Positions 14,871 to 24,141 of a stretch of 64,000 bases of DNA are shown piece after piece; within the stretch, counting starts at the first letter, position 1, and each line of letters starts with the position of its first letter. Under the pieces are notes generated by a model. It ran no database searches and was not told the origin of the DNA. It worked only from the letters and a program-made list of their open reading frames with translations. The translations under genes were made by a program, and so were the position numbers. Source of the DNA: Pseudomonas sp. W4I3 (GTDB taxonomy: Bacteria; Pseudomonadota; Gammaproteobacteria; Pseudomonadales; Pseudomonadaceae); NCBI RefSeq assembly GCF_030816195.1, contig NZ_JAUSXS010000001.1, forward strand, positions 5,851,501 to 5,915,500. The letters run 5' to 3'.

Positions 14871-16205
14871 ATGCCTTCGCAAAATTCCGTCCTGGCCGCG
14901 CGCCCGGGCACACCGCACGCCGGCATCGGCGACAAGATCCGCGGCGCCCTGGCCGTGGGTAAAACCCGCTGGGGCATGCTGGCCCTGGTGTTCTTCGCCA
15001 CCACCCTCAACTACATCGACCGCGCCGCCCTGGGCGTGATGCAACCGATTCTGGCCAAGGAAATGAGCTGGACGGCGATGGACTACGCCAACATCAACTT
15101 CTGGTTCCAGGTCGGCTACGCCATCGGCTTCGTGCTGCAGGGCCGCCTGATCGACCGAGTAGGCGTCAAGCGCGTGTTTTTCTGCGCAGTGCTGCTGTGG
15201 AGCCTGGCCACCGGCGCCCACGGCCTGGCCACCTCGGCGGTCGGTTTCATGGTTTGCCGGTTTATCCTCGGGCTGACCGAAGCCGCCAACTACCCGGCGT
15301 GCGTGAAGACCACGCGCCTGTGGTTCCCGGCCGGCGAGCGCGCCGTGGCGACGGGCATCTTCAACGCCGGCACCAACGTCGGCGCGATGATGACGCCCAT
15401 GCTGCTGCCGTTGATCCTGCACGTGTGGGGCTGGCAGGCAGCGTTCCTGTGCATGTCGGCGCTCGGCGCTATCTGGCTGGTGTTCTGGGGTTTGAAGTAC
15501 TACAACCCGGAAGATCACCCCACCGTTAAACAATCCGAATTGGACTACGTGCAGCGGGAAGTCGAGCCGGAACAGCCCCGCGTGCCGTTCAGCCGCATCC
15601 TGCGCATGCGCGGCACCTGGGCCTTTGCGCTGGCCTACTCGCTGACCGCTCCGGTGTTCTGGTTCTACCTGTACTGGCTGCCGCCGTTCCTGAACCAGCA
15701 ATACAACCTGGGCATCAACGTGACGCAGATGGGCATTCCGCTGATCATCATCTACCTCACCGCCGACTTCGGCAGTGTGGGCGGCGGCATTCTGTCTTCA
15801 TTCCTGATTGGACGCGGGATGAACTCGATCAAGGCGCGGCTGCTGTCGATGCTGTTGTTTGCCTGCTGCATCGTCGGCGTGATCATGGCGGCCGGTTCCA
15901 GCCAGTTGTGGGTCGCGGTGTTTGCCATCTCCCTGGCCATCGGCGCGCACCAGGCCTGGACCGCCAACATCTGGAGCCTGGTCATGGACTACACGCCCAA
16001 GCACATGATGAGCACGGTGTTCGGTTTCGGCGGCATGTGCGCGGCCATCGGCGGCATGTTCATGACCCAGATCGTCGGCCACATCCTGACGGTGACCAAC
16101 AACAACTACACGCTGTTGTTCACCCTGATTCCGGCGATGTATTTCATCGCGCTGGTGTGGATGTACTTCATGGCGCCACGCAAGATTCCTACGGTAGACG
16201 CGTAA
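14871..16205 (+). CDS. MFS transporter, probable quinate/shikimate/dehydroshikimate uptake
   Basis: A 444-residue major facilitator of the anion:cation symporter (ACS) group. The cytoplasmic N-terminus (about 35 residues) is followed by TRWGMLALVFFATTLNYIDR, the ACS start of helix 1. GRLIDRVGVKRVF gives the loop 2-3 motif, and FNAGTNVGAMMTPML and GFGGMCAAIGGMF are typical helix motifs. ACS members import organic anions with protons. Its place, divergent from quiC behind shared PcaR/TetR-type operators, points to quinate, shikimate or 3-dehydroshikimate. Which of the three cannot be told from sequence. Confidence 0.88.
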   Translation: MPSQNSVLAARPGTPHAGIGDKIRGALAVGKTRWGMLALVFFATTLNYIDRAALGVMQPILAKEMSWTAMDYANINFWFQVGYAIGFVLQGRLIDRVGVKRVFFCAVLLWSLATGAHGLATSAVGFMVCRFILGLTEAANYPACVKTTRLWFPAGERAVATGIFNAGTNVGAMMTPMLLPLILHVWGWQAAFLCMSALGAIWLVFWGLKYYNPEDHPTVKQSELDYVQREVEPEQPRVPFSRILRMRGTWAFALAYSLTAPVFWFYLYWLPPFLNQQYNLGINVTQMGIPLIIIYLTADFGSVGGGILSSFLIGRGMNSIKARLLSMLLFACCIVGVIMAAGSSQLWVAVFAISLAIGAHQAWTANIWSLVMDYTPKHMMSTVFGFGGMCAAIGGMFMTQIVGHILTVTNNNYTLLFTLIPAMYFIALVWMYFMAPRKIPTVDA

Positions 16206-17084
16206 TCAACGCCGCCGCTGCTGCCAGGCAGCGGCCAACCCGCTCATGCAGATCACCCCGATGCCGACCACCGTGGTCATATCGGGGGTATGGCTGAACA
16301 CCAGCCAACCCAACAAGCCCGCAAACACGATCTGGCAATAGCCAAACGGCGCCAACAAGGCCGGCGCCGCAAAGCGGAACGCCTGGGTGAGCATCAAGTG
16401 CGCGGTCATTCCGCAGGTGCCCAGCGCCAGCATCATCACGCCATGCCACAAGGTCGGCACCTGCCAGAAGAACGGCACCATCGCACTCATCACCAGGGTG
16501 TTGCACAGACCGGCAAAGAAGTTGCTGGTGGTGGGGCTGTCGTATTGGCTGAGGATGCGCGTGAGCAGTTGGTAGAAGCAGAAGAACAGCGCCGAACACA
16601 GCGGCAGCAGCACCGCCGGCGTGAACAGCTCACCGCCCGGATGGATGATGATCACCACGCCGACAAACCCGCAGATCACCGCCAGCCATTGGCCTCGTGT
16701 GACGTGTTCGCCGAGCAAGGGCACCGACAGTGCCGTCACCAGGATCGGCGCCAGGAAGTTCACCGCCGTGGCTTCCGCCAGCGGGATGTAGTGCAGCGCC
16801 GTGGTGAAGAACAGGCTGGTGCCCAGCAAGCACAACGCCCGCACCACCTGCATCCCCGGCCGCTTGCTGCGCAGCACGCGCAGCCCCGATTGCGGCAGGA
16901 AGATCCCGGCCATCAGCAAGGTGTGCACCATGTACCGCGCCCACACCACCATCACGATCGGGTAGAACCCGGCCAGGTATTTGGACAACGCGTCGTGACT
17001 GGAGAACAGGAACGTCGCCAGCACAATCAGCAGGATGCCTTTGAATGGATGGTTGACGCCGGAAAGCGGGGTACTGACAGTCAT
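16206..17084 (-). CDS. EamA/DMT-family transporter
   Basis: A 292-residue inner-membrane protein with ten predicted helices in two EamA repeats (about 15-145 and 155-285). It starts MTVSTPLSGVNHPFKGILLI; SSHDALSKYL and WARYMVHTLLM mark the first repeat, and LGTCGMTAHLMLTQAFRFA the second. DMT proteins usually export metabolites or amino acids, but the substrate is unknown. Its stop lies next to the stop of the quinate-cluster MFS gene (convergent), so it is not part of that operon. Confidence 0.88.
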   Translation of the reverse strand: MTVSTPLSGVNHPFKGILLIVLATFLFSSHDALSKYLAGFYPIVMVVWARYMVHTLLMAGIFLPQSGLRVLRSKRPGMQVVRALCLLGTSLFFTTALHYIPLAEATAVNFLAPILVTALSVPLLGEHVTRGQWLAVICGFVGVVIIIHPGGELFTPAVLLPLCSALFFCFYQLLTRILSQYDSPTTSNFFAGLCNTLVMSAMVPFFWQVPTLWHGVMMLALGTCGMTAHLMLTQAFRFAAPALLAPFGYCQIVFAGLLGWLVFSHTPDMTTVVGIGVICMSGLAAAWQQRRR

Positions 17085-17269
17085 TGAATTCTCTTGTGTG
17101 GCGAGCTGAACGCGGTGCGCTTAACCGAAGTAATCTAGCAGCCGGGCAGGCGTCTGCCCCAAGAGCATAAACAAACACCGGGCGAACAGCGCACTAAATC
17201 AGCGGATTCGAGTCCAACGCTGCACGCGCGCCCCGGCGTTGCACATTTTTTAATCAAGGCCCTGCCGCT

Positions 17270-17683
17270 ATGAAAAAAATCCTGTTTGCCCTGTCTGCCC
17301 TTGCCCTGCTCGCGGCCTGCGATAAAACCCCAAAAGAAACGCCCAAGCCGGCCCCCGCGTCCGTGCAGGCGACCCTGGTACCGCAAACCCCGCCGACCGA
17401 TAACTGGGTAGGCAAGTGGATTGGCGTCGAAGGCCTGAACATGAGCATCGCCAAGGACGACAGCGTCGGCCGCGGCCACTACCTGCTTACCATGCAGTAC
17501 GGCCTTGATGCCGACGCTTCGGGCACGTTCAAGGGCCAGGCCACCGATGACGGCATCGCCTTCACCCGCCCGGACGGCCCGCAGGTGCTGCGCGCCGGGG
17601 ATGGCGCAGCCACTGGTTTGAAATGGCTGGCAGATAAAAAAGACTGCCTGATTGTTGCCGCCGGCGAAGGCTATTGCCGCTAA
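17270..17683 (+). CDS. Small lipoprotein of unknown function
   Basis: A 137-residue protein with a lipoprotein signal (MKKILFALSALALLAACDKT; lipobox LAAC, lipidated Cys at residue 17). The Asp after the cysteine would favour inner-membrane retention under the enterobacterial +2 rule, which is less firm in Pseudomonas. A Pro/Lys-rich linker (about 20-40) leads to a small beta-rich domain that begins DNWVGKWIGVEGLNM and ends with two cysteines (KKDCLIVAAGEGYCR), a possible disulfide. I recognise no named family. The metallopeptidase gene follows after 56 bases. Confidence 0.78.
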   Translation: MKKILFALSALALLAACDKTPKETPKPAPASVQATLVPQTPPTDNWVGKWIGVEGLNMSIAKDDSVGRGHYLLTMQYGLDADASGTFKGQATDDGIAFTRPDGPQVLRAGDGAATGLKWLADKKDCLIVAAGEGYCR

Positions 17684-17739
17684 TTGCGACCATACTTCAC
17701 CCCTATTCTTGCCGGACCGTTTATCAAGAGGAATGCCCC

Positions 17740-18624
17740 ATGCTATGGAAAAAAGGCCGACGCAGCGACAACGTGGTGGATGCCCGCGATGACAGCGGCG
17801 GCGGTGGCGGCATGCGCTTCGGCGGTGGCAAGGGCTTGAGCCTGACCGCCATTGTGCTGATCGTCGGCATCGGCTGGCTCACCGGCCAGGACCCGATGCA
17901 GATCCTCGGCCAATTGACCGGCCAGATGGAGCAGGCGCCTTCCGTCAGCACGCAATCGCGTCAGGCGCCTCCCGCCAACGATCAGCAGGCCGACTTCGTG
18001 CGCGCGGTGCTGGGCGATACCGAAGACACCTGGGGCCAGGTGTTCCAGGAGAACGGCCTGGCCTACAAGAACCCGAAACTGATCCTGTTCCGTGGCCGGG
18101 TGAACTCCGCCTGCGGTGGCGCCACCTCGGCCAGCGGCCCGTTCTATTGCCCGGCTGACCAGCAGGTGTACCTGGACCTGGATTTCTTCCGGGAAATGTC
18201 ACAACGCTTCCAGGCCGCCGGCGACTTCGCCCAGGCATATGTGATCGCTCACGAAGTCGGGCACCACGTACAAACCCTGCTCGGCATCTCGTCCAAGATC
18301 CAGAACGCCCGCCAGCAGGGTCGCCAGATGCAAGGCGACGGTGGCCTATTGGTACGCCAGGAACTGCAAGCCGACTGCTTTGCCGGTGTCTGGGCCAATC
18401 GCGCGCAGAAACGCCTGAACTGGCTGGAGCCCGGCGATATCGAAGAAGCATTGAACGCCGCCAACGCCATTGGCGATGACCGCCTGCAGCAACAGGGTCA
18501 AGGGCGCGTCGTGCCGGACTCGTTTACCCACGGTACCTCGGCCCAGCGCGTGCGCTGGTTCAAGACCGGCTTCGCCCAGGGCCAGATCTCCCAATGCGAT
18601 ACCTTTGCAGCCAAGAGCCTCTAA
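17740..18624 (+). CDS. ypfJ: YpfJ-family neutral zinc metallopeptidase
   Basis: A 294-residue membrane-anchored peptidase, like E. coli YpfJ (287). It begins MLWKKGRRSDNVVDARDD, then a Gly-rich segment, then one transmembrane helix (about 32-50, LSLTAIVLIVGIGWLTG). The zinc site is HEVGHHVQ (HExxH). Family pattern segments include CGGATSASGPFYCPADQQVYLDLDFF and ELQADCFAGVWA, the latter with the third-ligand glutamate/aspartate region. I set the start at ATG 17740 behind AAGAGGA; the longer upstream frame overlaps the lipoprotein gene. Physiological substrates are unknown. Confidence 0.93.
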   Translation: MLWKKGRRSDNVVDARDDSGGGGGMRFGGGKGLSLTAIVLIVGIGWLTGQDPMQILGQLTGQMEQAPSVSTQSRQAPPANDQQADFVRAVLGDTEDTWGQVFQENGLAYKNPKLILFRGRVNSACGGATSASGPFYCPADQQVYLDLDFFREMSQRFQAAGDFAQAYVIAHEVGHHVQTLLGISSKIQNARQQGRQMQGDGGLLVRQELQADCFAGVWANRAQKRLNWLEPGDIEEALNAANAIGDDRLQQQGQGRVVPDSFTHGTSAQRVRWFKTGFAQGQISQCDTFAAKSL

Positions 18625-19599
18625 ATGAATAAACGAATGGGGTGGCTGCTGGCCTTGTTGGTGTCCTGCTCGACATTGGCGGCCGAACACGGTGTCAAAG
18701 TGGTCAGCCCTGATCGCTTGCACTTGGACGCAGGTGACCTCAGCGTGGGCTTGAGCCAGGATTGGCGCCAACCGCTGCCACAGGTCACTCGTGCGCTGAT
18801 TATCGTGCATGGCCGCCTGCGCAACGCGCAGACTTACCTGCAAAGCGGTATCGACGCCGCCGCCCGTGCCGGGGTTGGCGCTGATGTGCTCGTAATTGCA
18901 CCGCAGTTTCTCAACCAGTCGGATGTGAAGCGTAACCACCTGGATAACCAGGTGCTGCGCTGGAAAGGCAACGACTGGATGGCCGGCGAGCCGTCAACCG
19001 GTCCCGGCGAGGTCAGCTCTTTTGGCGCCCTGGACCAGATCATCAAGCACCTGGGTAACCGCACCCTGTTCCCGGCGCTCAAAGAAATCGTAGTCGCCGG
19101 GCATTCCGGTGGCGGCCAGGTGGTGCAACGCTTCGCGGTCACCGGCCACGCTCACCCGATGCTACAGACCGAGGGCATCCGCCTGCGCTATGTGGTGGCC
19201 AACCCATCGTCCTACGCCTACTTCAGCCCACAACGCCCGGTAAAGTTCGAAACGGCCGGTTGCCCGGGTTTCAACGAGTGGAAATACGGCATGCAAGGCC
19301 TGCCGGAGTACGCCAAGGGCCAGGGCGCCGAGCAGTTGGAGCAGGCCTATGTGTCACGCGATATCACTTACCTGCTGGGCCAGCAAGACACCGACCCCAA
19401 CCATCCGGCGTTGGATAAAAGCTGCGAAGCCGAAACCCAGGGCGCCTACCGGCTGATCCGCGGGCACAACTATTTCAACTACCTCAAGCAGCGGCACCCG
19501 CAGCTGAGCCACAGGCTGGTGGAAGTGCCGGGGGTGGGCCATGACGGCGACAAAATGTTCACCTCGCCTGAAGGCCAGAAAGTCCTGTTCGCGCAATAA
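18625..19599 (+). CDS. Exported alpha/beta-hydrolase-like protein
   Basis: A 324-residue protein with a Sec signal (MNKRMGWLLALLVSCSTLAAEH, probable cleavage after Ala). It has alpha/beta hydrolase features: TRALIIVHGRLRNAQTY (oxyanion strand), nucleophile elbow GHSGGGQVV near residue 160, and a late acidic and histidine pair (GQQDTDPNHP; EVPGVGHDGDKMF). The family is generally uncharacterised in Pseudomonas. The ATG follows directly on the ypfJ stop, so the two are surely cotranscribed. Which substrate it hydrolyses is unknown. Confidence 0.82.
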   Translation: MNKRMGWLLALLVSCSTLAAEHGVKVVSPDRLHLDAGDLSVGLSQDWRQPLPQVTRALIIVHGRLRNAQTYLQSGIDAAARAGVGADVLVIAPQFLNQSDVKRNHLDNQVLRWKGNDWMAGEPSTGPGEVSSFGALDQIIKHLGNRTLFPALKEIVVAGHSGGGQVVQRFAVTGHAHPMLQTEGIRLRYVVANPSSYAYFSPQRPVKFETAGCPGFNEWKYGMQGLPEYAKGQGAEQLEQAYVSRDITYLLGQQDTDPNHPALDKSCEAETQGAYRLIRGHNYFNYLKQRHPQLSHRLVEVPGVGHDGDKMFTSPEGQKVLFAQ

Positions 19600-19615
19600 C
19601 TGACGAAACCGGGAC

Positions 19616-19648
19616 AAATGTGGGAGGGGCAAGCCCCCTCCCACATTT
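19616..19648. repeat. REP palindrome between convergent genes
   Basis: A near-perfect palindrome (AAATGTGGGAGGGGC / GCCCCCTCCCACATTT) of the local REP family without a spacer. It sits between the convergent hydrolase and HAD phosphatase genes and may serve as a bidirectional terminator. Confidence 0.85.
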
Positions 19649-19653
19649 GATCT

Positions 19654-20253
19654 CTATTGGCTGGACTGGATCATCTGGCGCAGTACCGTGCAATCCTCGG
19701 CATGCCAATCCGCCAATTCCGGCCACGGGTTCTCCGGAAGGTTAACCAACACCGTCCGCGCACCGGCTGCCCGGCCGCAGTCCAGGTCGAAGCGATAGTC
19801 ACCGACCATCACCATCTCCCTCGGATCCACTTCCCAGGCCGCCGCCAGTTTCAACAGGCCACCCGGATCCGGCTTGGGCGGCGCGTCCTCACGCCCCAGC
19901 ACATCCTCCAGCGCAAAACAGTCCGCCAAGCCAATCGCCTGCAGCGTGACATGCGCCAGCTCCTGCGCATTGCGCGTCAGAATCCCCAGGCGGTAACCGC
20001 GCCCGGCCAGCTCACGCACCAGCTCCACCGCGCCCTCGGCGGCGACCGAACCCAGTGCCAATTCGCGCTCGTGCTCCAGCAGCCAGGCATGCTTGGCCGC
20101 CGCGATGTCCGCCGGCAACCCGGCAAGGTGAGTGAGAATGTCGTCCTCCGGCGCGATCTCCAACGCCACGCGGATGGCCGCGAAATCATGCACCGCCACC
20201 GTGAGGGTGCCGTCCATGTCGAACACCCAATGCCTGACGTCGGCCAGGCTCAT
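19654..20253 (-). CDS. HAD-family hydrolase (phosphatase-like)
   Basis: A 199-residue HAD-superfamily enzyme. Motif I is VFDMDGTLTVAVHDF (nucleophile Asp in DMDGT, about residues 11-15), motif II is ILTRNAQE (Thr), motif III is the Lys of PPKPDPGG, and motif IV is VGDYRFDLDCG. The start ATG at 20251-20253 overlaps the tesB stop, so it is read with tesB. A longer open frame upstream overlaps tesB and is not real. The substrate is not evident; phosphoglycolate-like or nucleotide phosphatase roles are possible. Confidence 0.9.
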   Translation of the reverse strand: MSLADVRHWVFDMDGTLTVAVHDFAAIRVALEIAPEDDILTHLAGLPADIAAAKHAWLLEHERELALGSVAAEGAVELVRELAGRGYRLGILTRNAQELAHVTLQAIGLADCFALEDVLGREDAPPKPDPGGLLKLAAAWEVDPREMVMVGDYRFDLDCGRAAGARTVLVNLPENPWPELADWHAEDCTVLRQMIQSSQ

Positions 20254-21119
20254 GCCCAGTCCTTGCGATGGCGAATCAAGCCTTCCTGAGTCACCGACGC
20301 CACCAGTTGCCCGGCGCGGTTGTACACACTGCCTCGGGAGAAACCTCGGGAATTGCCGGCCCATGGGCTGTCCATGGCGTAGAGCAACCAGTCGTCGGCG
20401 CGTAGGTCGGCGTGGAACCACAGCGCGTGGTCGAGGCTGGCGACCTGCATGTCTTTTTGCCACACGGTCTTGCCATGGGGCAGCAGCGAAGTGGTCAACA
20501 GGCCGAAGTCCGAGGCGTAGGCCAGCAGGTATTTATGCAACGCCGGCGTATCGGCCAGGGCACCGTCGGCACGAAACCACACGTACTTGACCGGGTCGGA
20601 CGGCTGCGGGTTGAACGGGTCCTTTTCGGTCACGGGCCGTACTTCGATAGGCTTGGGGCACAGCAGCTTGTCGCGCATGTGCTCGGGGATCAGGTGCGCG
20701 CGCTGCTGAGTCAGCTCCAGTTCCGACGGCAAGTTTTCCGGGCCGACCACCACAGGCATGGTGGTCTGGTGCTCGAAGCCTTCTTCGTCGTACTGGAACG
20801 AGGTGGTGCAGGTGAAAATCGGGTGGCCCTTCTGAATCGCCGTGACGCGGCGCGTGCTGAAACTGCCGCCGTCGCGTACGCGGTCCACCGAATACACCAC
20901 CGGCAATGCCGCGTCGCCCGGGCGCAGGAAATAACCGTGCAGGGAATGTACGTGGCGCGCTTCTTCGACGGTCTGGCTGGCCGCCGACAGCGACTGGCCC
21001 AGCACCTGACCACCGAACAGTTGGCGAAAACCCAGGTCCTGGCTGCGGCCGCGAAAGAGGTTTTCCTCGATCGGCTCCAAGGTCAGCAAGTCCACCAGAT
21101 CTTCCAATACTTGGCTCAT
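20250..21119 (-). CDS. tesB: Acyl-CoA thioesterase II TesB
   Basis: A 289-residue double hot-dog thioesterase that splits acyl-CoA to fatty acid and CoA, matching E. coli TesB in length (286). It starts MSQVLEDLVDLLTLEPIEEN and contains FGGQVLGQSLSAA, HSLHGYFLRPGD and, in the second domain, SLDHALWFHADLRADDWLLY with the conserved aspartate, then SRGFSRGSVYNRAGQLVASVTQEGLIR with the conserved Thr/Gln. I chose ATG 21117-21119 over the longer frame because the family starts here and GAGTTGC lies upstream. It overlaps the HAD gene by four bases. Confidence 0.95.
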   Translation of the reverse strand: MSQVLEDLVDLLTLEPIEENLFRGRSQDLGFRQLFGGQVLGQSLSAASQTVEEARHVHSLHGYFLRPGDAALPVVYSVDRVRDGGSFSTRRVTAIQKGHPIFTCTTSFQYDEEGFEHQTTMPVVVGPENLPSELELTQQRAHLIPEHMRDKLLCPKPIEVRPVTEKDPFNPQPSDPVKYVWFRADGALADTPALHKYLLAYASDFGLLTTSLLPHGKTVWQKDMQVASLDHALWFHADLRADDWLLYAMDSPWAGNSRGFSRGSVYNRAGQLVASVTQEGLIRHRKDWA

Positions 21120-21157
21120 AGAGCAACTCCTAAAATCGATAGGGCATTCCGGGCTGC

Positions 21158-21727
21158 TTATCCATGCAGCGTGTCCAACCATTGGGCGCGGGTGATGCGG
21201 TACAAAACATGCTGGCGCAGCGGGTCATCGGCTGCGACTTTGGGGTGTTCAAAATCTGCCTGCGGATCGTAATGCATACCGATGGCCTGCATGACTTTTT
21301 GTGAAGGCAGATTGGCTTCGGTGGTGAAGGCGACGATTTCATCCAGGCTCAGGCGGTCGAAACCACAGCGCAATGCGGTCCACGCCGCCTCGCTGGCATA
21401 ACCCAGGCCCCAATGTTCACGGGCCAGGCGCCAGCCAATTTCCACCGCCGGGGTGAAGCTCGCTTCGAAACTGACGTTGAGCAGCCCGGTGAGGCCGATG
21501 AATTCGCCGGTGTCCTTGCGCTGCAAAGCCCAGAGGCCAAAACCATACTCGGCGAAATGACCGCGAATCCGGCCAATCAATGCGGCGCTTTCCAGGTGGC
21601 TCAACTTGGCCGGGAAATAGCGCATCACCTGCGGGTCGGCGCACATCTGCGCAAATGCCTGCAGGTCGCTGTCACGCCATTGGCGCATGATCAACCGTGC
21701 ACTTTCCAGTTCCAGTATCGGCTCCAT
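21158..21727 (-). CDS. GNAT-family N-acetyltransferase (RimJ/RimL type)
   Basis: A 189-residue acetyltransferase. It starts MEPILELESARLIMRQWRDSD, the usual beginning of Acetyltransf_3 (RimJ/RimL-like) proteins, and contains the acetyl-CoA region EIGWRLAREHWGLGYASEAA (around residue 90) and ITEANLPSQKVMQAIGM-type Asn/Ser motif. The start is set by GGGAGGGGG five bases upstream. Targets may be ribosomal protein N-termini, small amines or antibiotics; sequence does not decide. It is followed by tesB on the same strand after 38 bases. Confidence 0.9.
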   Translation of the reverse strand: MEPILELESARLIMRQWRDSDLQAFAQMCADPQVMRYFPAKLSHLESAALIGRIRGHFAEYGFGLWALQRKDTGEFIGLTGLLNVSFEASFTPAVEIGWRLAREHWGLGYASEAAWTALRCGFDRLSLDEIVAFTTEANLPSQKVMQAIGMHYDPQADFEHPKVAADDPLRQHVLYRITRAQWLDTLHG

Positions 21728-21803
21728 GGGTCCCCCTCCCTTGCGATGTGCGTGAGTGTACAGCGCTGGTAAGATCCGACGCAGATTCCTGTCAGAAAAT
21801 CCC

Positions 21804-22724
21804 ATGCCCTTGCCATTGATCTACCACGATGACTACAGCCCCGAGTTCCCGGCGGACCACCGATTCCCCATGGACAAGTTTCGCCTGTTGCGCGACCACC
21901 TGGTGGACAGTGGACTGACAGAGGACCGCCACTTGCTGCGCCCGCAGCTGTGCCCGGCAGAGATTCTGGGCCTGGCCCACGAACCTGGGTATATCGAACG
22001 CTACATGAGCGGCGAGTTGTCTCGCGAAGACCAACGGCGCCTCGGCCTGCCGTGGAGCGAAGCCCTGGCGCGACGCACCGTGCGCGCGGTGGGCGGCTCG
22101 ATCCTGGCGGCGGAGCAGGCGCTGGAGCATGGCCTGGCCTGCCACCTCGCCGGTGGCACCCACCACGCCCACTACGATTACCCGGCGGGCTTTTGCATCT
22201 TCAATGACTTGGCGGTGATCAGCCATTACCTGCTGGCCAGCGGCCGGGTCAACCGTGTGCTGATCTTCGACTGCGACGTACACCAGGGCGACGGCACCGC
22301 GCGCATCCTGCAGGACACGCCGGATGCCATCACCGTCTCGCTGCACTGCGAAAAAAACTTCCCGGCGCGCAAAGCCCAGAGCGACTGGGACATTGGGTTG
22401 CCGATGGGCATGGGCGATGCCGATTACCTCAAGGTGGTCGACGACGCGCTCAACTACCTGCTGCCGCTGTACCAGCCGGACCTGGTGCTGTACGACGCGG
22501 GTGTGGATGTACACAAGGACGACGCACTCGGCTACCTCAAGCTCACCGATGCCGGCGTCGCCGCCCGCGATGAAAGCGTGATGCGTCACTGTCTGGGCCG
22601 CAATATTCCGGTGATGGGCGTGATCGGCGGCGGCTACAGCAAGGACCGCCCTGCCCTGGCTCGCCGCCACGGCATCCTGCACCACAGCGCTCAGCGTGTG
22701 TGGACGTCATCAGGCTGTCATTGA
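21804..22724 (+). CDS. Histone deacetylase-family protein (class II/AcuC-like deacetylase)
   Basis: A 306-residue zinc deacetylase of the HDAC/AcuC/acetylpolyamine amidohydrolase superfamily. It contains the catalytic His pair (GGTHHAHYDYPAGFCIFND, about 126-145), the zinc site DCDVHQGDGTA (about 162-172) and the later zinc Asp (YDAGVDVHKDD, about 229). Bacterial members deacetylate acetyl-CoA synthetase, polyamines or other acetyl-lysine/amine substrates; this one lacks neighbours that would decide. I started at ATG 21804 (MPLPLIYHDDYSPEFP), the family start. Confidence 0.92.
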   Translation: MPLPLIYHDDYSPEFPADHRFPMDKFRLLRDHLVDSGLTEDRHLLRPQLCPAEILGLAHEPGYIERYMSGELSREDQRRLGLPWSEALARRTVRAVGGSILAAEQALEHGLACHLAGGTHHAHYDYPAGFCIFNDLAVISHYLLASGRVNRVLIFDCDVHQGDGTARILQDTPDAITVSLHCEKNFPARKAQSDWDIGLPMGMGDADYLKVVDDALNYLLPLYQPDLVLYDAGVDVHKDDALGYLKLTDAGVAARDESVMRHCLGRNIPVMGVIGGGYSKDRPALARRHGILHHSAQRVWTSSGCH

Positions 22725-22896
22725 AGTGTGAGCGTTACCCACAATGCCTGTGGAACCACCTGTGGATAACTTGAGCGTAACAGTCTGAAAGCAGTTAGCC
22801 GTATGGCTTGCAGGAAACTGTACATTTATTGATCAGGCAGCGCCGCCATCGTCGGGTAGAATACTCGCCCCTATTCATAGCGCCGCAGCCCTGCCC

Positions 22897-24141
22897 ATGC
22901 CTCAGACTTCTCCTCATTGTGTCGCCATCATTGGCGGCGGCCCTGCCGGACTGATGGCCGCTGAAATATTGAGCCAGGCGGGCGTGCGGGTGGACCTGTA
23001 CGACGGCATGCCCTCAGTGGGGCGCAAATTCCTGCTAGCCGGCGTGGGCGGCATGAACATCACCCACTCCGAAGCCTACCCGGCGTTCCTCTCGCGTTAT
23101 GCCGAACGAGCACCGCACCTGGCACCGTTGCTGCGCAGCTTCGGTGCCGACGCGTTGCGCGAGTGGATTCATGGGCTGGGCATTCAAACCTTTGTCGGCA
23201 CCTCCGGGCGCGTATTTCCTACGAACATGAAAGCCGCGCCGCTGCTGCGCGCCTGGCTCAAGCGCCTGCGTGAGCAAGGTGTGGTTATCCACACCCGGCA
23301 TCGTTGGGTGGGGTGGAATGCCGAAGGCGATTTACTTATCCACAGCCCGGAGGGCGAACAAGCCGTGCACAGCGATGCGGTGCTGCTGGCCTTGGGCGGT
23401 GGCAGCTGGTCGCGCCTGGGCTCCGACGGTGCCTGGCTCAACCTGTTCGAAGGTCGCGGCCTGCCCTATGTGCGCCTGCAACCGAGCAACTGCGGTTTTG
23501 AGGTGTCGGCCTGGAGCGATTTGATGGTCAGCAAATTCGCCGGGGCGCCGTTGAAAAATGTCGCCATTGGGCTGGGGGACGATAAGCCGCGCCTGGGCGA
23601 ATGCGTGGTGACGGCCACCGGTATCGAAGGCAGCCTGATCTATGCCCTGTCGGCGCCGATTCGCGAAACGATCAACCGTGACGGCGCCGCCACCGTGCAT
23701 ATCGATCTGCTGCCGAGCAAGCCGTTGGACAAGGTGCAGGCTGCCCTGGCCAAGCCACGTGGGTCGCGGTCGATGAGCAAGCATTTGCACAGTCAATTGG
23801 GCTTGGATGGGGTCAAGGCAGCGCTGTTGCGTGAGCTGGCCCCTGCTGAACATTTCAATGACCCGGCGCAGCTGGCGGTGGATATCAAGGCGTTGCCGCT
23901 GACATTGGTCAGGACTCGGCCATTGGATGAAGCCATCAGCACGGCAGGCGGTGTGCCGTTTGAAGCGCTGGATGAGCGGCTGATGCTCAAGCAACTGCCG
24001 GGCGTGTTTTGCGCTGGGGAGATGCTGGACTGGGAAGCGCCGACCGGCGGGTATTTACTGACGGGGTGTTTTGCCAGTGGCAGGGCGGCTGGGCTTGGGC
24101 TGCTGGAGTGGCTTAAAAGCAGTCGCAAGCTGCAAGCCTAG
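22897..24141 (+). CDS. FAD-dependent oxidoreductase, TIGR03862 / BaiN-HI0933 flavoprotein
   Basis: A 414-residue flavoprotein. The N-terminal Rossmann motif is IIGGGPAGLMAAEIL (about 10-24), followed by GRKFLLAGVGGMNITHSE, the signature of the HI0933-like family. A C-terminal FAD motif GVFCAGEMLDWEAPTGGYLLTGCFASG (about 368-394) closes it. The Pseudomonas subgroup is TIGR03862. Proteins of this type reduce unknown substrates, and function here is not established. It stands alone, with a 172-base upstream spacer that holds one DnaA-box-like TGTGGATAA. Confidence 0.9.
   Translation: MPQTSPHCVAIIGGGPAGLMAAEILSQAGVRVDLYDGMPSVGRKFLLAGVGGMNITHSEAYPAFLSRYAERAPHLAPLLRSFGADALREWIHGLGIQTFVGTSGRVFPTNMKAAPLLRAWLKRLREQGVVIHTRHRWVGWNAEGDLLIHSPEGEQAVHSDAVLLALGGGSWSRLGSDGAWLNLFEGRGLPYVRLQPSNCGFEVSAWSDLMVSKFAGAPLKNVAIGLGDDKPRLGECVVTATGIEGSLIYALSAPIRETINRDGAATVHIDLLPSKPLDKVQAALAKPRGSRSMSKHLHSQLGLDGVKAALLRELAPAEHFNDPAQLAVDIKALPLTLVRTRPLDEAISTAGGVPFEALDERLMLKQLPGVFCAGEMLDWEAPTGGYLLTGCFASGRAAGLGLLEWLKSSRKLQA

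Noticed and set aside
16206..17084. Assignment of the EamA gene to the quinate cluster
   Set aside because: It is convergent with the MFS gene, lacks the PcaR- and TetR-type operators upstream, and belongs to a general exporter family.
22761..22769. DnaA-box-like TGTGGATAA upstream of the flavoprotein gene
   Set aside because: Single perfect box plus one weak neighbour (TGTGGAACC); no AT-rich unwinding region, no dnaA/gidA context. Not an origin. A datA-like role cannot be supported.
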